From Theobroma cacao (Eukaryota > Streptophyta > Magnoliopsida > Malvales > Malvaceae), in contig NC_030853.1 in NCBI RefSeq assembly GCF_000208745.1, forward strand, positions 14,522,540 through 14,586,539: DNA of 64,000 bases. Reading direction: 5' to 3'. Below, in pieces: positions 32,676 to 47,921 of the stretch. The notes beneath the pieces are model-generated. The model had not been told where the DNA came from. It made no database searches and saw only the letters and a program-made list of their open reading frames with translations. Each line of letters opens with the position of its first letter. Within the stretch, counting starts at the first letter, position 1. Both the position numbers and the translations under genes were made by a program.

Positions 32676-35600
32676 AAGGATTTATAAATGAGATGAAGTG
32701 GCTTTGGTTGTGTTGTAGGCTCTTTTGGGAACATTAGATCCGTTTTGGTGAGTGGTTTTGGTCCTAGTTTATGTTTTAACAACAATTCGTACTATGTAGG
32801 CATGTGATATGCTTCTTCCAAAATAATGTGTTTAGGTTTATCTTCAGATGTTCTCGTGTAGCTTCGGTATGTGCATTAACAATCCTTCAATCCGTTCTAT
32901 CAATCTACAATAATAGGTTTTTTGGATGACGAAAAGTATTTTGTGACTAAAATTTTTTGTACCAACGTCACTACGCGATAAAAACTAATAATATCTATGA
33001 TTAGATTATTAACAAAATAAAGAATTGAATTCGAAATTATGTCTCGTTTCATGTCAATTTCTTTTTTTAGAGTATTGAATGCATATAAGTACAAGAATTT
33101 TGTTTCAAAATCTGAAAAAAAGGGTAATTTTTTTTTTCTTTTTTGATCTTCATGAAAGAAGGTCAGATACGTTTTTAAATGGAGCCCTCTTGCCTGATGA
33201 CTTGGTTTTGATCACAAGTATTGTGCAAGTCTAACTGGAAGCTGGAGTTGCTGATAGCTACAAATTGTCTTTCATAATAAAATAGAAAAAAGAATAGAAC
33301 CAAAGCTTGAAGCTAGGAATGGCATTGTTTGCAGCAGAAAGAGAAGTGATGGACCACAGTCAGGGTCTAAGCTCGTGGTTCAAAAGTTTATGGACCGCAT
33401 ATAGGAGTTTAGGCTTAATTAGCTATAACTTTGTATAAAATAAGATTGTTGAAAATTTGGTTGCTGAGCAATCCCAACTAATCCACGATCATTTGCTTTA
33501 TTGTTGATACAGCTTGATATGGAGAAGACCCCTTAGCTAAAACTGGCCTACACATCTCACCAGTAAACATGGAATGATTAATCAGTCTGCTTTTATTTAT
33601 TATCTGTTTTTTGGAATACCCTGGAGAGTGCATTCATGTCTCCTTTGAATCAGTCATTGTACCATATCTTTTTCTCTCCTTTCTCATTAAAGAAAAAAAA
33701 AAGGCTAAAAGAGGCACAACTAATGCTGGACAATTCTTTTTTGATCTGACCATAACTGTCCTGAAGTTCCATAATAATGAATCTTTTCCTTACAACAAAA
33801 CTTATCACAGGAAAATAATAGAATTCCCTTTATCTAACCCCAGGGACTTGAGTTGTTGTTGATACCTTGCTTAAACGGGGAAAGGAAGAATGAGTTTTCC
33901 TAACAAATTGATGCAAGTACAAAAGAGAAATAATGGCAAAATCCTCATGGAAATCGGTTGGAATGAGTCGTCCAACTCACAGACTTGAGAGTGAAATGAT
34001 GTGGCGAATTATGGTAGCCATCAACATGAGACTTGAGAGGGGAAAATTGCATCTGCAAACTATGCAGAGGAATTTACTTGGGTCCATCTCCAACAGAGAA
34101 ATAAAACCCCCATGCAGCTGTCATAATCTTAATTGTTCAACCAAAAGTAGCTGAACCTTTTGGGGCTCTCCGTAAATTACAATAGCAAATAATGAATAAT
34201 CATTGAACTACATAATTAGGTGACTTTATGACATGTGAAAAGCTTAATTTATGGTAAGTCTCATGAGTGGCTGGCTATTACGCCATGACTTTGAGCAAGG
34301 AATCTAATCTTTTTAACAGGCCGTCTGCAAAGGTACGTCAGGCATCCATGTTGGGCTGTACCAAATAGTAAGCATAGAGGACTACGTTATCATATGCATC
34401 ATTGGGCCTCAATTTACACAGCTACCGAATTGTGTTAGTATTCCTTGATCATTTAACCCTAAAAGGTAGACGTTTAGGTCTTATCTCAAGTCAACATTTT
34501 TAGCGTCACTCGGAGCTAGACTTGTAAGAGTATGATTCCAAAGGCTTACTACTCTCGTGTGTCATCCAGCTTTGTGCATCCGCCTAATCCGCAAACTGCC
34601 CCTTTTGAACTTTCTGCCAAGGCACTTAAGTTACAGATTAAAAGGGCGGCGTGACAAAGCATACGTATGATAAACATCAATGGCAATGGAGCTAAAAGGC
34701 AAAAAGACATCCCCCTACAGTGTTATAATATTCCCTCTTTCTTTTAAATTTGCTACTACTAATTATTAGGCATGGCCGCAAAGTAAGAATCTGCTTTCCA
34801 CCATGTTCTTGCCATAAACTTGGTTTAGCTGCCTCCAAGAAGGCTGTACAAGTGAGCTGTTCCCTCCTCACAAAGGAAGCATGGGTTTTTAGCTTCCAGT
34901 CAAACCTCAAGTATTAGATGAATCTAGCATGCAAGTGAAATGGCTTGTAGAAGGAGTTTAGGGCATTTGTACGAATTTTAACTCATTTTATTTTGTAACA
35001 TTCCAAATCTAAATATCACTTTGATGTTTAATTTATAAAAAAAAAAATTGGGATTTAGTTGTTTTCAATTAAGGTGGAGATTTCTTTAGAATCTTTAAGG
35101 TGCCTTCCTTTCTCCGGGGGCATGGACTAATGTACCTTATTAACTCATGGACTAACATGATAGTACCTCATTCGGCCCAAAAAAACATTAGAGTACCCAT
35201 CAGAACACTGGATCTAAACCCAAAGAATTAGACTCATTCAAGGCCCATATAGACAGTACAATGGGAATTGGGCAATCAAAGTGGGCTCTGAGTTTCGTGT
35301 TGGGTTCAAAATCCAGCTAAAGCAATAATCATCCTATCGAGAGAAATAACAAAAGATCTTTTACCCATTTCCCAACCTAACAACGTATTTTACATTCACA
35401 AAGTTAATAAATTTAATGAAAATTAATAAAATTATTTTTATATCAAATAATAATTAGAACAATTAACAATCAAATTAATTACAATTTTTTATGTTATTAT
35501 TATATACGTTAGAATAATATAAAATGCTTATATCATTATAAGTATATATATTAAAACATATGTTATAATAGGTTTATATTAGTATATATGTTACAACTTA

Positions 35601-35711
35601 TAAATGATTTATTTGTAAATAGGGTAATTTGGTTAACCAAAAAAAGTTTTTGAAATATTTATTTTTGAATTAATTTGAACCAAAATTTTTTGTTTAATTC
35701 AAACAATTTAG
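32676..35711. other. Intergenic DNA, no supported gene
   Basis: Several short open frames occur (for example 33611-33862, 34692-34910) but none shows domain likeness, codon bias or conserved motifs. No tRNA or known microRNA was recognised by eye. Confidence 0.4.
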
Positions 35712-37195
35712 GATAAAATATCCTTATCTCTCTAAGTTTTGATCGAAATTATACAGATATCCATTAGTTTTCAAAATGGACACACTGCCCTACAAAGATA
35801 TTTTTCGCTGAACACGTAGGTCCAACCATTAGTCAATTATTAGTATTTTCGTCAATTTGCTGATGTGGCAAGGCTAAAAAGGTAAATTTACCCTTGATTA
35901 ATTTTTAAAATTACTATTATATAATTTTATTTTTTATTTTTTTATTAATATAAAAAAAAACTCTCAAGAAGGGAGCACCGGAGCTCCCTTTGGGAACCTG
36001 ATTTGGGGATCCCTAAGTAGAAGTGAGCAATCGGTCGATTTCAACCATGTAACTGACAGAAACCAACGTAGGCGACCACAACCAACTCGATTTTTCAATG
36101 TCGGTTGTGGTGTCGTTTTAACCTACAATGAAGGGCGTTAATCAGCTCGATCACTAGGGACACTTCAGCCCCACCTAAGCTGATCGAAAAACCAAGCCAT
36201 CAATTGAAATTCCCTTTGTACCCTCCTTCATCCCCCTTTTTTCTTATTTCCCCTCCCTGATTTTAATATTTTCTCAACAAATCAACCCCTTTTGAAACCC
36301 TAAAAACCTTCTTCCTTGCCTTGATCGGTTGATCCTTCCGTTGCGGAGCCTTTGTTGCTGTCTCTAGTGACTCTCCTACTAGTGCCGACATTGTCTTTTT
36401 CGCCACCAGTCATCTCTTGCTAAGTTGTTGTCATCTCATCTTTAAGGTATATTTTTCTCATGGTTTCTCTTAACACTTAAATCTCATGTCTTGCTGATGT
36501 TTGATGTTGAGTTATTGCTTTGGAGTGCTTTCTTTGGATTATAGTGCTGTTATTTGGATTATAGTGATGGTATTTGCTGTTACAGTTAAAAAAATATTTT
36601 TTTTATTTTTAATAGTATTGTATAATTTAAATATTAATATTTTAATTTAATTTTTTAAAGTTAAATATTAATATTTTATTTTTTAATATTTTAAGTTAAA
36701 TATTAATATTAATCAAACTTATACTTATAACCTTAATATAAAAGCGTTTTTGTTGTTCTCTAAAAAACTTATACTTACAAATTTTTCCATGATTTTAACA
36801 TTTTTGGGCCATTTAAGCTTAAGGCCAATGCACCCTCCAATTGACCAAAACCGATGATGGTTTCGATTGACTAGTTTTTCCTTATAACCTGTTAGTTTCG
36901 TTCGACCATAAGGAAAGATCGATTTCGACGGTTTTGGTTTATCCTGAAATCGAAACATACCGACACTTACCCTTATCCTTAAGGGAGCACTAGGGGGAGT
37001 TCGATCAGGGCTCTTTTTTTTTTTTTAAATATTTTAAAAATATAATAATAATTTTTTAAATTAATAAAAAAAGAAAGGATATTTTAGATTTTTTCCTAAT
37101 ATCTGTTAATAGTGTTTACATTTTTGAGACAGAGTATCTATTTTAAAAACTAATGGACTTATTTGAAATTTTGATTAAAACTTAAAAATTAGAAT
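35712..37195. mobile_element. Non-autonomous element with long inverted ends (MULE-like)
   Basis: Near 35735-35785, TAAGTTTTGATCGAAATTAT, followed by AGATATCCATTAGTTTTCAAAATGG, is mirrored in reverse complement near 37130-37190 (TAAGTTTTAATCAAAATTTC, then GTCCATTAGTTTTTAAAATAG). Inside, GGGAGCACCGGAGCTCCC near 35972 and GGGAGCACTAGGGGGAGTTC near 36980 form a second, inner inverted pair. Long diverged terminal inverted repeats fit a Mutator-like or foldback element, but no target duplication was confirmed. Confidence 0.55.
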
Positions 37196-37318
37196 TTTTA
37201 CCCAAAAATTTAATACATACCTAAGCTCAATCCAAAACATACATGCCTCAGCCTAATATGAAAGAAACAAATTAGCATAGGTGGTTCACTATTTGAATTT
37301 CAAAATTTCAACCCCTAA

Positions 37319-38389
37319 TGACATGTTTGGTTCGCGGAATAGATAAGAATATAATAGAATAGTTATTATGTGATAATAGAATCGAATAAGTATTACGTAG
37401 TTTGGTATGATGAATGAAATAGAATAAGAATAATTATTATGACTTATTACAATGTTTGGTTGGTAACAATAGCTTTGAAATAAGAAAAGAATAAAAAATA
37501 AAAATACAAAAATACCCTTTATTATATATATTATTTATTTTTATTTTATGTTTTAAATATTAATAATTTATAATNTAATTAATAATATTTTATTTATAAT
37601 TTAATATTATTTGGATTAAAATATTAATAATTTTTATTTTTTATTTATACTCATTAAAATTTAATATATTAATAATTTAATAAATAAAACATTAATAGTT
37701 TAAAATATTAATATTTTAAAATTTACAAATAATTTATTCTTTTTTATTCTATTTTTTCCCTTTTTCTTTTTCATAGGTCGGTCGCCGAAAAGGTGATTGG
37801 TGTAACAAAACGCCGATCTGGCGCACCATGTGGCCAGATCTAGCCACTATGGCGCCAGATCGGCGTTTCCCCGCAACTGGATCTGGTCGTGGAGTGCTAG
37901 ATCCAATCGTGGGATCTGGTCGAGAAGCACCAGATTCGGTGCTTCCATCGATCAGATCTGGCTGGATCTCCGTTGAATGTTGTCTGAAAGGACTAGATCG
38001 ACGCTTTTCGACCATATTCGGTCGCTATCGCCATCGCCAGTGTTGAGTTCCAATTAGAGAAAGAATGAGAGAGGAAAAAATGTGAGAAGAGAGAGAGAAA
38101 AAAGGGAAAATGGGAAGAAAAAAAATATTTATAGGCCTAGGGTTGAAATATTTTTAAGTTATAAGGAGTATTTTAGTCATTATATATTTGAAAGTTATTC
38201 AATGTCTCATGGAATAGATATTACCGAGAGAGAAAGGAATAGATAAAGCTAGCTTTTAACCTATTTGATGGAATTGTTATTTCTGCGAAATTGTTATTCT
38301 GTGTCTCAATTTTATACCAAACAAAAGTATAAGAAAGGACCGAGAATAGAAAGGGAATAGCATAGTTATTCTTCGTACCAAACGTGCAG
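37319..38389. mobile_element. PIF/Harbinger-like non-autonomous element
   Basis: Left end TGACATGTTTGGTTCGCGGAAT and the reverse complement of the right end, TGCACGTTTGGTACGAAGAAT, form imperfect terminal inverted repeats with the GTTTGGT core usual for this superfamily. TAA flanks both sides (37316-37318 and 38390-38392), matching the 3-bp TWA duplication of PIF/Harbinger. At 1071 bp, with no transposase frame, it is non-autonomous. The outer parts are AT-rich; the middle (37780-38045) is GC-rich and full of AGATCTGG/CCAGATC words. It ends about 140 bp before the tubulin TATA box. Confidence 0.82.
37808..37868. repeat. Perfect 17-bp inverted repeat
   Basis: Arm AAACGCCGATCTGGCGC at 37808-37824 and its exact reverse complement at 37852-37868 enclose a 27-bp spacer, in the GC-rich core of the Harbinger-like element. 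Confidence 0.95.
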
Positions 38390-38527
38390 TAAGGGTCTGG
38401 TCAGATAGCTGGATCCCCCCGCCAATTTCCTTATTCAAAATTTCTAGCCGTTTTCAGCCACATGCCTACCTTTAAATCCCAAATTTATAGCCGTTTCAAA
38501 GGGTTCATTTTCCAATCCATTTCTTTT

Positions 38528-38533
38528 TATAAG
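38528..38533 (+). promoter_or_regulatory. TATA box of alpha-tubulin
   Basis: TATAAG 115 bp upstream of the ATG, followed by a pyrimidine-rich leader (CCTATTCATTCACTCCTTTTT). The expected start of transcription is about 30 bp further on. Confidence 0.6.
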
Positions 38534-38642
38534 TCCCAATATTTCTCCTATTCATTCACTCCTTTTTCTTGCCGCAGGCGTCTTTGGTACCTTCATTCTG
38601 CTCTCTGAAACTGAACAATCTTTTTACAGCTAACAACCAAAA

Positions 38643-40192
<1,550 letters not shown>

Positions 40193-40332
40193 GCGTCTGT
40201 GTTAGTGTGGAGAGAGGATAGTGTTATTCTGCCAATGGACTCATTGGTTATTTTGCCTTGTTTCTTCTAGTATCAAAAGACAAGTTTTAATCAATGTTTC
40301 CTTTAATGTCTGCTCAAATGTGGAGGTTAAGT

Positions 40333-40338
40333 AATAAA
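40333..40338 (+). other. Likely polyadenylation signal of alpha-tubulin
   Basis: AATAAA 141 bp after the stop codon, in a T-rich 3-prime region. Confidence 0.5.
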
Positions 40339-41481
40339 GTGAAGCTGGGATTTGCGATGTTGCTTGAACTTACAGCAAGTTCCTTAATTGTACTAATTTA
40401 TAGACCTGAAAAGTGATAGCAAGTTGAGAAAAGAAGAAACAGGCTCTGTCAAAACAATGATCAGTAACAAAAAATAAGGAGGGAGAAAAGAGAATGATGA
40501 ACCTCATGCGAGACAAAATGATCAGATTTAAGCTTCAGCTTCCCCTCCAAGTCATTTGTTGTCTCAGATACTACAGAACGATTTAAGATTCAAAGTCATT
40601 ATTACCTACTACTTCCCAACAATCAAGCAGTTATTCTGCATGTGAAAAATTATTGGACTGATTTGATCATGCACTCTGAATAAAAAAGAGTGCCACTATC
40701 ACATTTTCAACATGTTTGGGCTGATTATTGCCTTGAGCGCACATACTTTGAATTGACTTCACTATCATGTATTATTATTTGGAATAAAAATCCCTTGAGG
40801 ATGTCATTTTATGAGATTGTAACCAGTATGTATGCATGCACATTCAGCATATTTTACCTACAATATTTGTATATATATATTCTTGTAGCAGAAATAAAAT
40901 ACAAGCTTTATTATATGACATAAATAAGTAATCCTCTATTCTACCTACCAACAACAAATAAAACGGATTAATGAATCCACACTTAATTATTCCAAGACCA
41001 CTAGCAAAAATACTCTTGCATTTAACAACTACCTTAAATAATTATCAATGAGTACTTGATTTTTTTTCTTTCTTTCTTTCTTTGTTTTTTTCGTGCATTA
41101 ACTTATTATTTCTTATCTTATGGGTCGAAAATTACTTCCAAACAAATTGTTATTACCGACCAAGAAACCTATTATAATAAATTCACCGAAAACCTATCAA
41201 TAACTTGCTGAATCTTGGAGTAAGTCAAGAGCTACACTCAAATATTATTAGTTATGCAGAAGGATTATGTTGTATTATTGCTAAAATAGTTAATCATTTG
41301 GTCAATTGCATACGCATGGTAATAGTGTTCTGGAGTCAAAGACTAAAAAGCCCGAATAATTCAGGGACAAACTGGTCCAGCAGATTTTGGACAAATGGGC
41401 CCTAACCCATATATGTCAACAGATATCTTGGTTGATATGCTTTCCACCGAATGTCGCCCACCTTCTACTCCATACACCATC
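40339..41481. other. Intergenic spacer
   Basis: AT-rich, with a (CTTT)n run near 41066-41084. No gene supported. Confidence 0.45.
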
Positions 41482-41488
41482 TATAAAA
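41482..41488 (+). promoter_or_regulatory. TATA box of the HLH gene
   Basis: TATAAAA 102 bases before the ATG, followed by a C/T-rich leader (CCCCTCCTCCCCCCTCCC), as in many plant 5-prime UTRs. Confidence 0.65.
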
Positions 41489-41589
41489 ATACTACTGCTT
41501 GTTTGCCATTGCCATTACCCCCTCTAAACTAAACAAGAGACAACGTCCCCTCCTCCCCCCTCCCTCATACACCCCCACTCTTCTTGTCA

Positions 41590-41988
41590 ATGTCTAGCAA
41601 AAGATCAAGTGCCCGAGCAAATGAAAATAATGAAGATTTTAGCCTCAAACTTGGGGAGTTGTTGTCGACTAACAAGAAGAAGAAAAGAAATGCAAGTAAG
41701 GTAAGAATCAACAATTTCTCCGCACTTGTTCCAAATAATAAAAGTTGAGAAGGAAGATGCTTAACAAATTAGTCTCATAGCGCAACATCAAAGTTGTGGT
41801 TCTGTTTAATCACTCCACCTTGTTGTATTCATTCTTATTTGCAGCTTCTGGATAAGACATGCAGTCATATTAAGAGGCTTAATGGAGAGGTTGATGATTT
41901 AAGCAATCGAATATCGGAGTTAATGGCTTCTCCAGACACCAATAAGAGCATTAAAGCAAACATCCTTACACAACTTCTCCAACAATAA
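41590..41988 (+). CDS. PRE/ILI1-like atypical HLH protein
   Basis: Two exons (41590-41700 and 41845-41988) with a 144-bp GT-AG intron encode 84 residues. Helix 1 is about residues 14-26 (NNEDFSLKLGELL), followed by a Lys-rich loop. Helix 2 is about 38-64 (LLDKTCSHIKRLNGEVDDLS, NRISELM), with the tail ILTQLLQQ. The intron directly after ASK and the words EVDDLS and SELMASPDTN match the PRE/KIDARI/ILI1 family (about 90 residues). These proteins lack the basic DNA-binding region. Family members dimerise with repressive HLH proteins such as IBH1, PAR1 or HFR1 and promote cell elongation downstream of gibberellin and brassinosteroid. The N-terminus is more divergent than in Arabidopsis PREs as I remember them. 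Nuclear by family; not shown here. Confidence 0.88.
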
Positions 41989-43397
41989 TCTCTGCAAATT
42001 TTGCTCTTAGAGTAAAATATATATACATACATATATGTTTCGGCTCATTGTAAGATACATATTTATGTCAGTCTTTGTCTTTGGGTTGTTCCTTGTTGTT
42101 TCCATCCAAGGGCACAAGAAGCAAAAAGGCTTACATGTTTTTCTCTTTTTGGGTTCTTTTTTCTTGTGCCCCCCATGTTTGATCTTTAATTCCTAATACA
42201 GTACTACTATACAGGGTTTGTTGGTTGATAAGTTTGCTTGGCAGAATAATAATTTTCTTGATTTTAGTGTGGGAGGTAGCTAGATATAGACAAAGGTCAC
42301 CACTTAGTCCTCAATAATTTAGGAGTAATAAATATTTTCTTGGCTCATTTTGACTTTATGCTAATTGATACAAAATCAGGTCATTTTCCATGAAGAGAGC
42401 AAGGTCTTTTCGTTGTTTTTAAACTGTTAATGAAGTCTATGCAGACATCATTATTATCTTGTATTTTCACTAACTGCTTCCTTGGACTACAATATCATTA
42501 CACATTATTGCACTTGTGAAAATATTGCATAAGGCAAAATCTATAATAATTAGGATTACTACTATTATTACTCTATATGCAGAGGTAAAAACTTACAACT
42601 TAAGATTAGCAACAATAACAATGAGAAATTCATTCCCTACAAGCCAAAATATATCTTTGGAACGGACTAGTAAAAAGAAAGACCAAGCTAAGACATGATG
42701 ATTACTTTACCCAAATCCAACAACTGACCAACTAATATATATTATCCCTTTTATTAAAAAGATAATAAAGTAGGCTAAATGAGTCAAGATTTATATTGGT
42801 ACTATAAGATAAACTTCATTTGTTAACTAATGGCTAAAAACCCCATCAATAATTTTATTCTAAACTTATCCAATTTAGATGACTAGCATGATTATCTTTT
42901 TTATTATTATCTACCAAAAAAGTTATTTATTTATTTATTTATTATTATTATTATGATAAGAACAAGAAACATAGAAAATTTTTACAAGAAAACAAGAGAA
43001 AAAGGAAAATATTATTACACTACTTTTTGTTAAGCTGTAGAATGATTCCATCATACATTTGATTATGTCCTGTACATCTTCTAAGCCCTAATTAAGAAAT
43101 CACAACTAAAGCTTAATTTTAAAAAAAAAAATCTTCAAGCCTTTCCAAACTAAGCTAAAAACTGCAACTCTTCCCCCACGCTAGTCTACCTTACCCTTCT
43201 CTTAAAACTCCCTGCCATTCAAGATTACCATAAAAGAATATAAATCAGTTTTACGAGAATCTAATAACAATTCAGAATGAAAGAAGCTTCTCAGCATCCA
43301 AACAGATCAAGACATTTTAAAAAAATGGAAAACAAGAAAGTTTAAACAGAACCAACAAGAAAACGAACCTTGATTGATTGATTGATGGAGTGATCGA
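41989..43397. other. Intergenic spacer
   Basis: No supported gene. Short (TTTA)n/(TTA)n runs near 42920-42955. The end near 43300-43397 is likely the 3-prime UTR of the minus-strand gene that follows. Confidence 0.45.
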
Positions 43398-43802
43398 TTA
43401 GGTCGTTTCAGTGCAAGGCCTTCTAACGTTATTCTTGCCGCTGAGAGGCGAGCAAGGCAAGATGGGTCTCGAAACAACCAGCACGTTAACACGACGTCGT
43501 CGTTTTTCATGAAAATCTTCACCACCTCCTCCACAGACGACGTCGTTCTTATTCTTTTTATCGCCGCCGACAAAATCTTCTCCAAGATGCGATTCTTCCT
43601 CTCTTATCCGCAAAATCTGACTATGAACTCTCTCTACTTTCTTCTTCATCTCCATCACCACGGACCTCGGCGACTCCGACTCCGACTCCGGCTCCGCCTC
43701 TTCCGTCGACGACTCTCCACTCTCCACCTCCATAACACTCTTCTCCGGCACCTCCTTCTTCAACTCCATGAAGACGGTGGCGTTAAGAGTGATTTTTGCC
43801 AT
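43398..43802 (-). CDS. Uncharacterised small plant protein
   Basis: A single-exon frame of 134 codons starting at the ATG 43802-43800 (MAKITLNATVFMELKKEVPE). An upstream in-frame ATG at 43964 would extend it, but a good TATA box (43845-43851) lies between, so I chose the shorter form; Met12 is another possible start. Residues 15-47 are Glu/Ser-rich. Residues about 48-70 look helical (VVMEMKKKVERVHSQILRIR). Then come a Gly-rich patch, an Arg cluster (EKRRRRVNVL) and a Cys/Pro-containing tail. The frame is much more GC-rich than its surroundings and ends properly. I do not recognise the family. Two G-boxes upstream suggest ABA, light or stress control. The Arg cluster could be a nuclear signal. 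Confidence 0.6.
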   Translation of the reverse strand: MAKITLNATVFMELKKEVPEKSVMEVESGESSTEEAEPESESESPRSVVMEMKKKVERVHSQILRIREEESHLGEDFVGGDKKNKNDVVCGGGGEDFHEKRRRRVNVLVVSRPILPCSPLSGKNNVRRPCTETT

Positions 43803-43844
43803 GATAAGTTTAAAAGGTGGAAAATTTTTGAGGGTGACGGGGGA

Positions 43845-43967
43845 ATTTATAGGAGGGGAGGAGGAAAATAAAACGGTGAGTTTCGGTGGGGTTTGGCAAT
43901 TTCTAGTGGGATGACACGTGGCAGAGGAGTGAGAGAAAGGGGCCAAAGGGGGAGTACCTATCACGTG
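43845..43967 (-). promoter_or_regulatory. TATA box and two G-boxes
   Basis: Minus-strand TATAAAT at 43845-43851, and CACGTG cores at 43915-43920 (ACACGTGGC on the plus strand, an ABRE form) and 43962-43967 (TCACGTGG). They lie 40-165 bp upstream of the ATG at 43802. Another ACGT-core word (CCACGTCACG) is near 44051. Confidence 0.7.
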
Positions 43968-45638
43968 GTTGACTGAGAAGACAAGTCCAAAGGTTCAAAA
44001 ACCGTTGCCGTTTTATTAGCCAAGGAGTGTTTTGGGTGTCGAGTTATTCGCCACGTCACGAGGGAGGGAGATAATTTTTCGTTATGAGAAAAAAAAATGA
44101 GTCCTATTTGGAATGTTTAAGTAATGAGGTGGAGGAAAAAGAGTGGGGGATTAGTCAGTGTCAAATCTTACTTAGCATGCATAATTCAGTAATTGAGGGT
44201 GAAATTATTGGGTGGAGTACAGGTGGCATGGAATTAAGAGGAGTGGGATTAGGAGGTAGGCTCGGCTCATGAGGGGGAACAAGTGGCGAGAAAATAGTAT
44301 TTGGATGTTGATGGTGAGCTAATTTTATGGTTTTGGAGGATTGAGCCATTGCTTTTGGTTGTGGACAACTTTATGTGAATGCACCATCATGTTACTAATA
44401 AATTCCAAAAAACTGTCACCAAATTAAATATGATAACAATTATTTTAATTTTGATATACGGTTTGAATCTAATTATTTTTTTGGAGTGACTTTAAAAATG
44501 CATTCCTTCATGCATTCATAAATTTAGTCTTGAAATAGTTTATAATTGACAAAGAAAATGGATTTTGCTTAGACTAAGGGATTCTTGTATTAAATAGTGC
44601 TTATAGATACTGGAGCATTGCTCTGATCTGAATAAATTCTAGATAGGTTTTGGATAGAAAAGGACTTGGTGGAAAAATCCCATACTCAATTTGGTAGGTA
44701 GTCACATGCGAATCATGATGCCATTACGACGCGGCTTGCAAGAGACAGGGTTGGAGACCAAAATGGCCAAACACGATACATTCTTTTCTTTAAATCCTTT
44801 TTCAGTAACTGTAAGCCACTAACCAAATCTTTAATGACAATGGCTAGAACAAACTTATTAGTTTGTTTGGTAGATTTTTATCTCATAAAAAAAAATCAGT
44901 TTTAAAGAATGACCATCCCTTAAAAATACGAAATAAGTAATATTGACCCCTTTTGATATTGATTACTTCAAATTTCACAAAATAAAACTTCGAATAATTA
45001 TGCCCAAAAATAACTATACTTGTTATGTAAAATTACTAAATTATAATAAAAAAAACTTTTATTTCTTTAATCACTTTTTCCTTTATTATAAATTATTTTT
45101 ACCAACCAAATATTAAAATAATATCAAAATTACAACTTCATTTATATATCAAATCAGACATTATCATCTCTATTCTATTCCTAAATAATAACTATTCCAG
45201 CCCCTTTTTATTTTTGTTTCATTCCACAAACCAGATGTTCAAAGCTTACAAAAATCCTTAATGCAATTCATTACATGACAATTATGTCACTCAAATTTGG
45301 TAGTGCTAAGATGCCATGAATTCTTAATTTATCCCGATATACAACAAGCCTCAGATAGCCACTTGATTAAGATTTTGGGTAAACTAGACACCAACATTTA
45401 TCAAAATGGAGCTAAGCTAGTACATATGATCAAAATTAAAATCTTTTAATCTTAAAACAACACAATTACTCAATTAGGTTCAAATCCGGTAAAAACAGAA
45501 TAGTAAATGCAAAACATATACCAAGATCCACTACAATAAAGGACTGCAAACAAAAATCAAACCATGTCTAACAATGGAGATGGCAAGTTTCAAACATACG
45601 GCCTTTTATGGTTCCTAATGGTGGTATTAGCCTAAGGT
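43968..45638. other. Intergenic spacer with possible MITE
   Basis: The segment 44866-45235 starts with a GTTTGTTTGGTAG word and ends with ATTCCACAAACCAGATG. Near its right end is GAATAATAACTATTCC-like sequence also seen in the Harbinger-like element at 37319. It may be a related MITE, but target duplications were not confirmed. No gene seen otherwise; the part next to 45638 is probably 3-prime UTR of RPS9. Confidence 0.35.
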
Positions 45639-47610
<1,972 letters not shown>

Positions 47611-47692
47611 AGCAGCGTTGGCTTCTCGTAGCGAAGCGAAAAGGGCGGAGAAGGAAGAAGCGGAACTAGGGCTGAAGACGGAGGTGTGATCA

Positions 47693-47719
47693 CTTTATAT
47701 AGGAAACCCTAAACCCTAA
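47693..47719 (-). promoter_or_regulatory. RPS9 promoter: TATA box and tandem telo-boxes
   Basis: Minus-strand TATATAAAG (47701-47693) lies directly downstream of TTAGGGTTTAGGGTTT (47719-47704). Telo-boxes (AAACCCTAA) next to the start site are characteristic of plant ribosomal-protein genes and coordinate their expression in dividing cells. Confidence 0.85.
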
Positions 47720-47921
47720 TATTTCCTCTTCGTTTTGAATAGGCTCCTGAAAGGTTGATTTGGGCCTATTGGGTCTTTAATATAGTGGAGCTAAGAAAGA
47801 TAGGAAACGAAAGAAAGAAAAAAAGGAAGTCAGCTTGTTCTTTAGACCAAAAGCCCAAACTTTGTTTTGTCCTCTGTGATTCAACAACTGAGACATTAAA
47901 TGGAAGGAAAATAAATCCAAT

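Noticed and set aside
43509..43871. Plus-strand 120-codon frame rich in Arg/Leu/His
   Set aside because: Mirror of the minus-strand gene; composition typical of an antisense shadow of Glu/Ser/Arg codons.
45476..45490. GGTTCAAATCC resembling a tRNA T-arm
   Set aside because: No acceptor, D or anticodon arms could be found around it.
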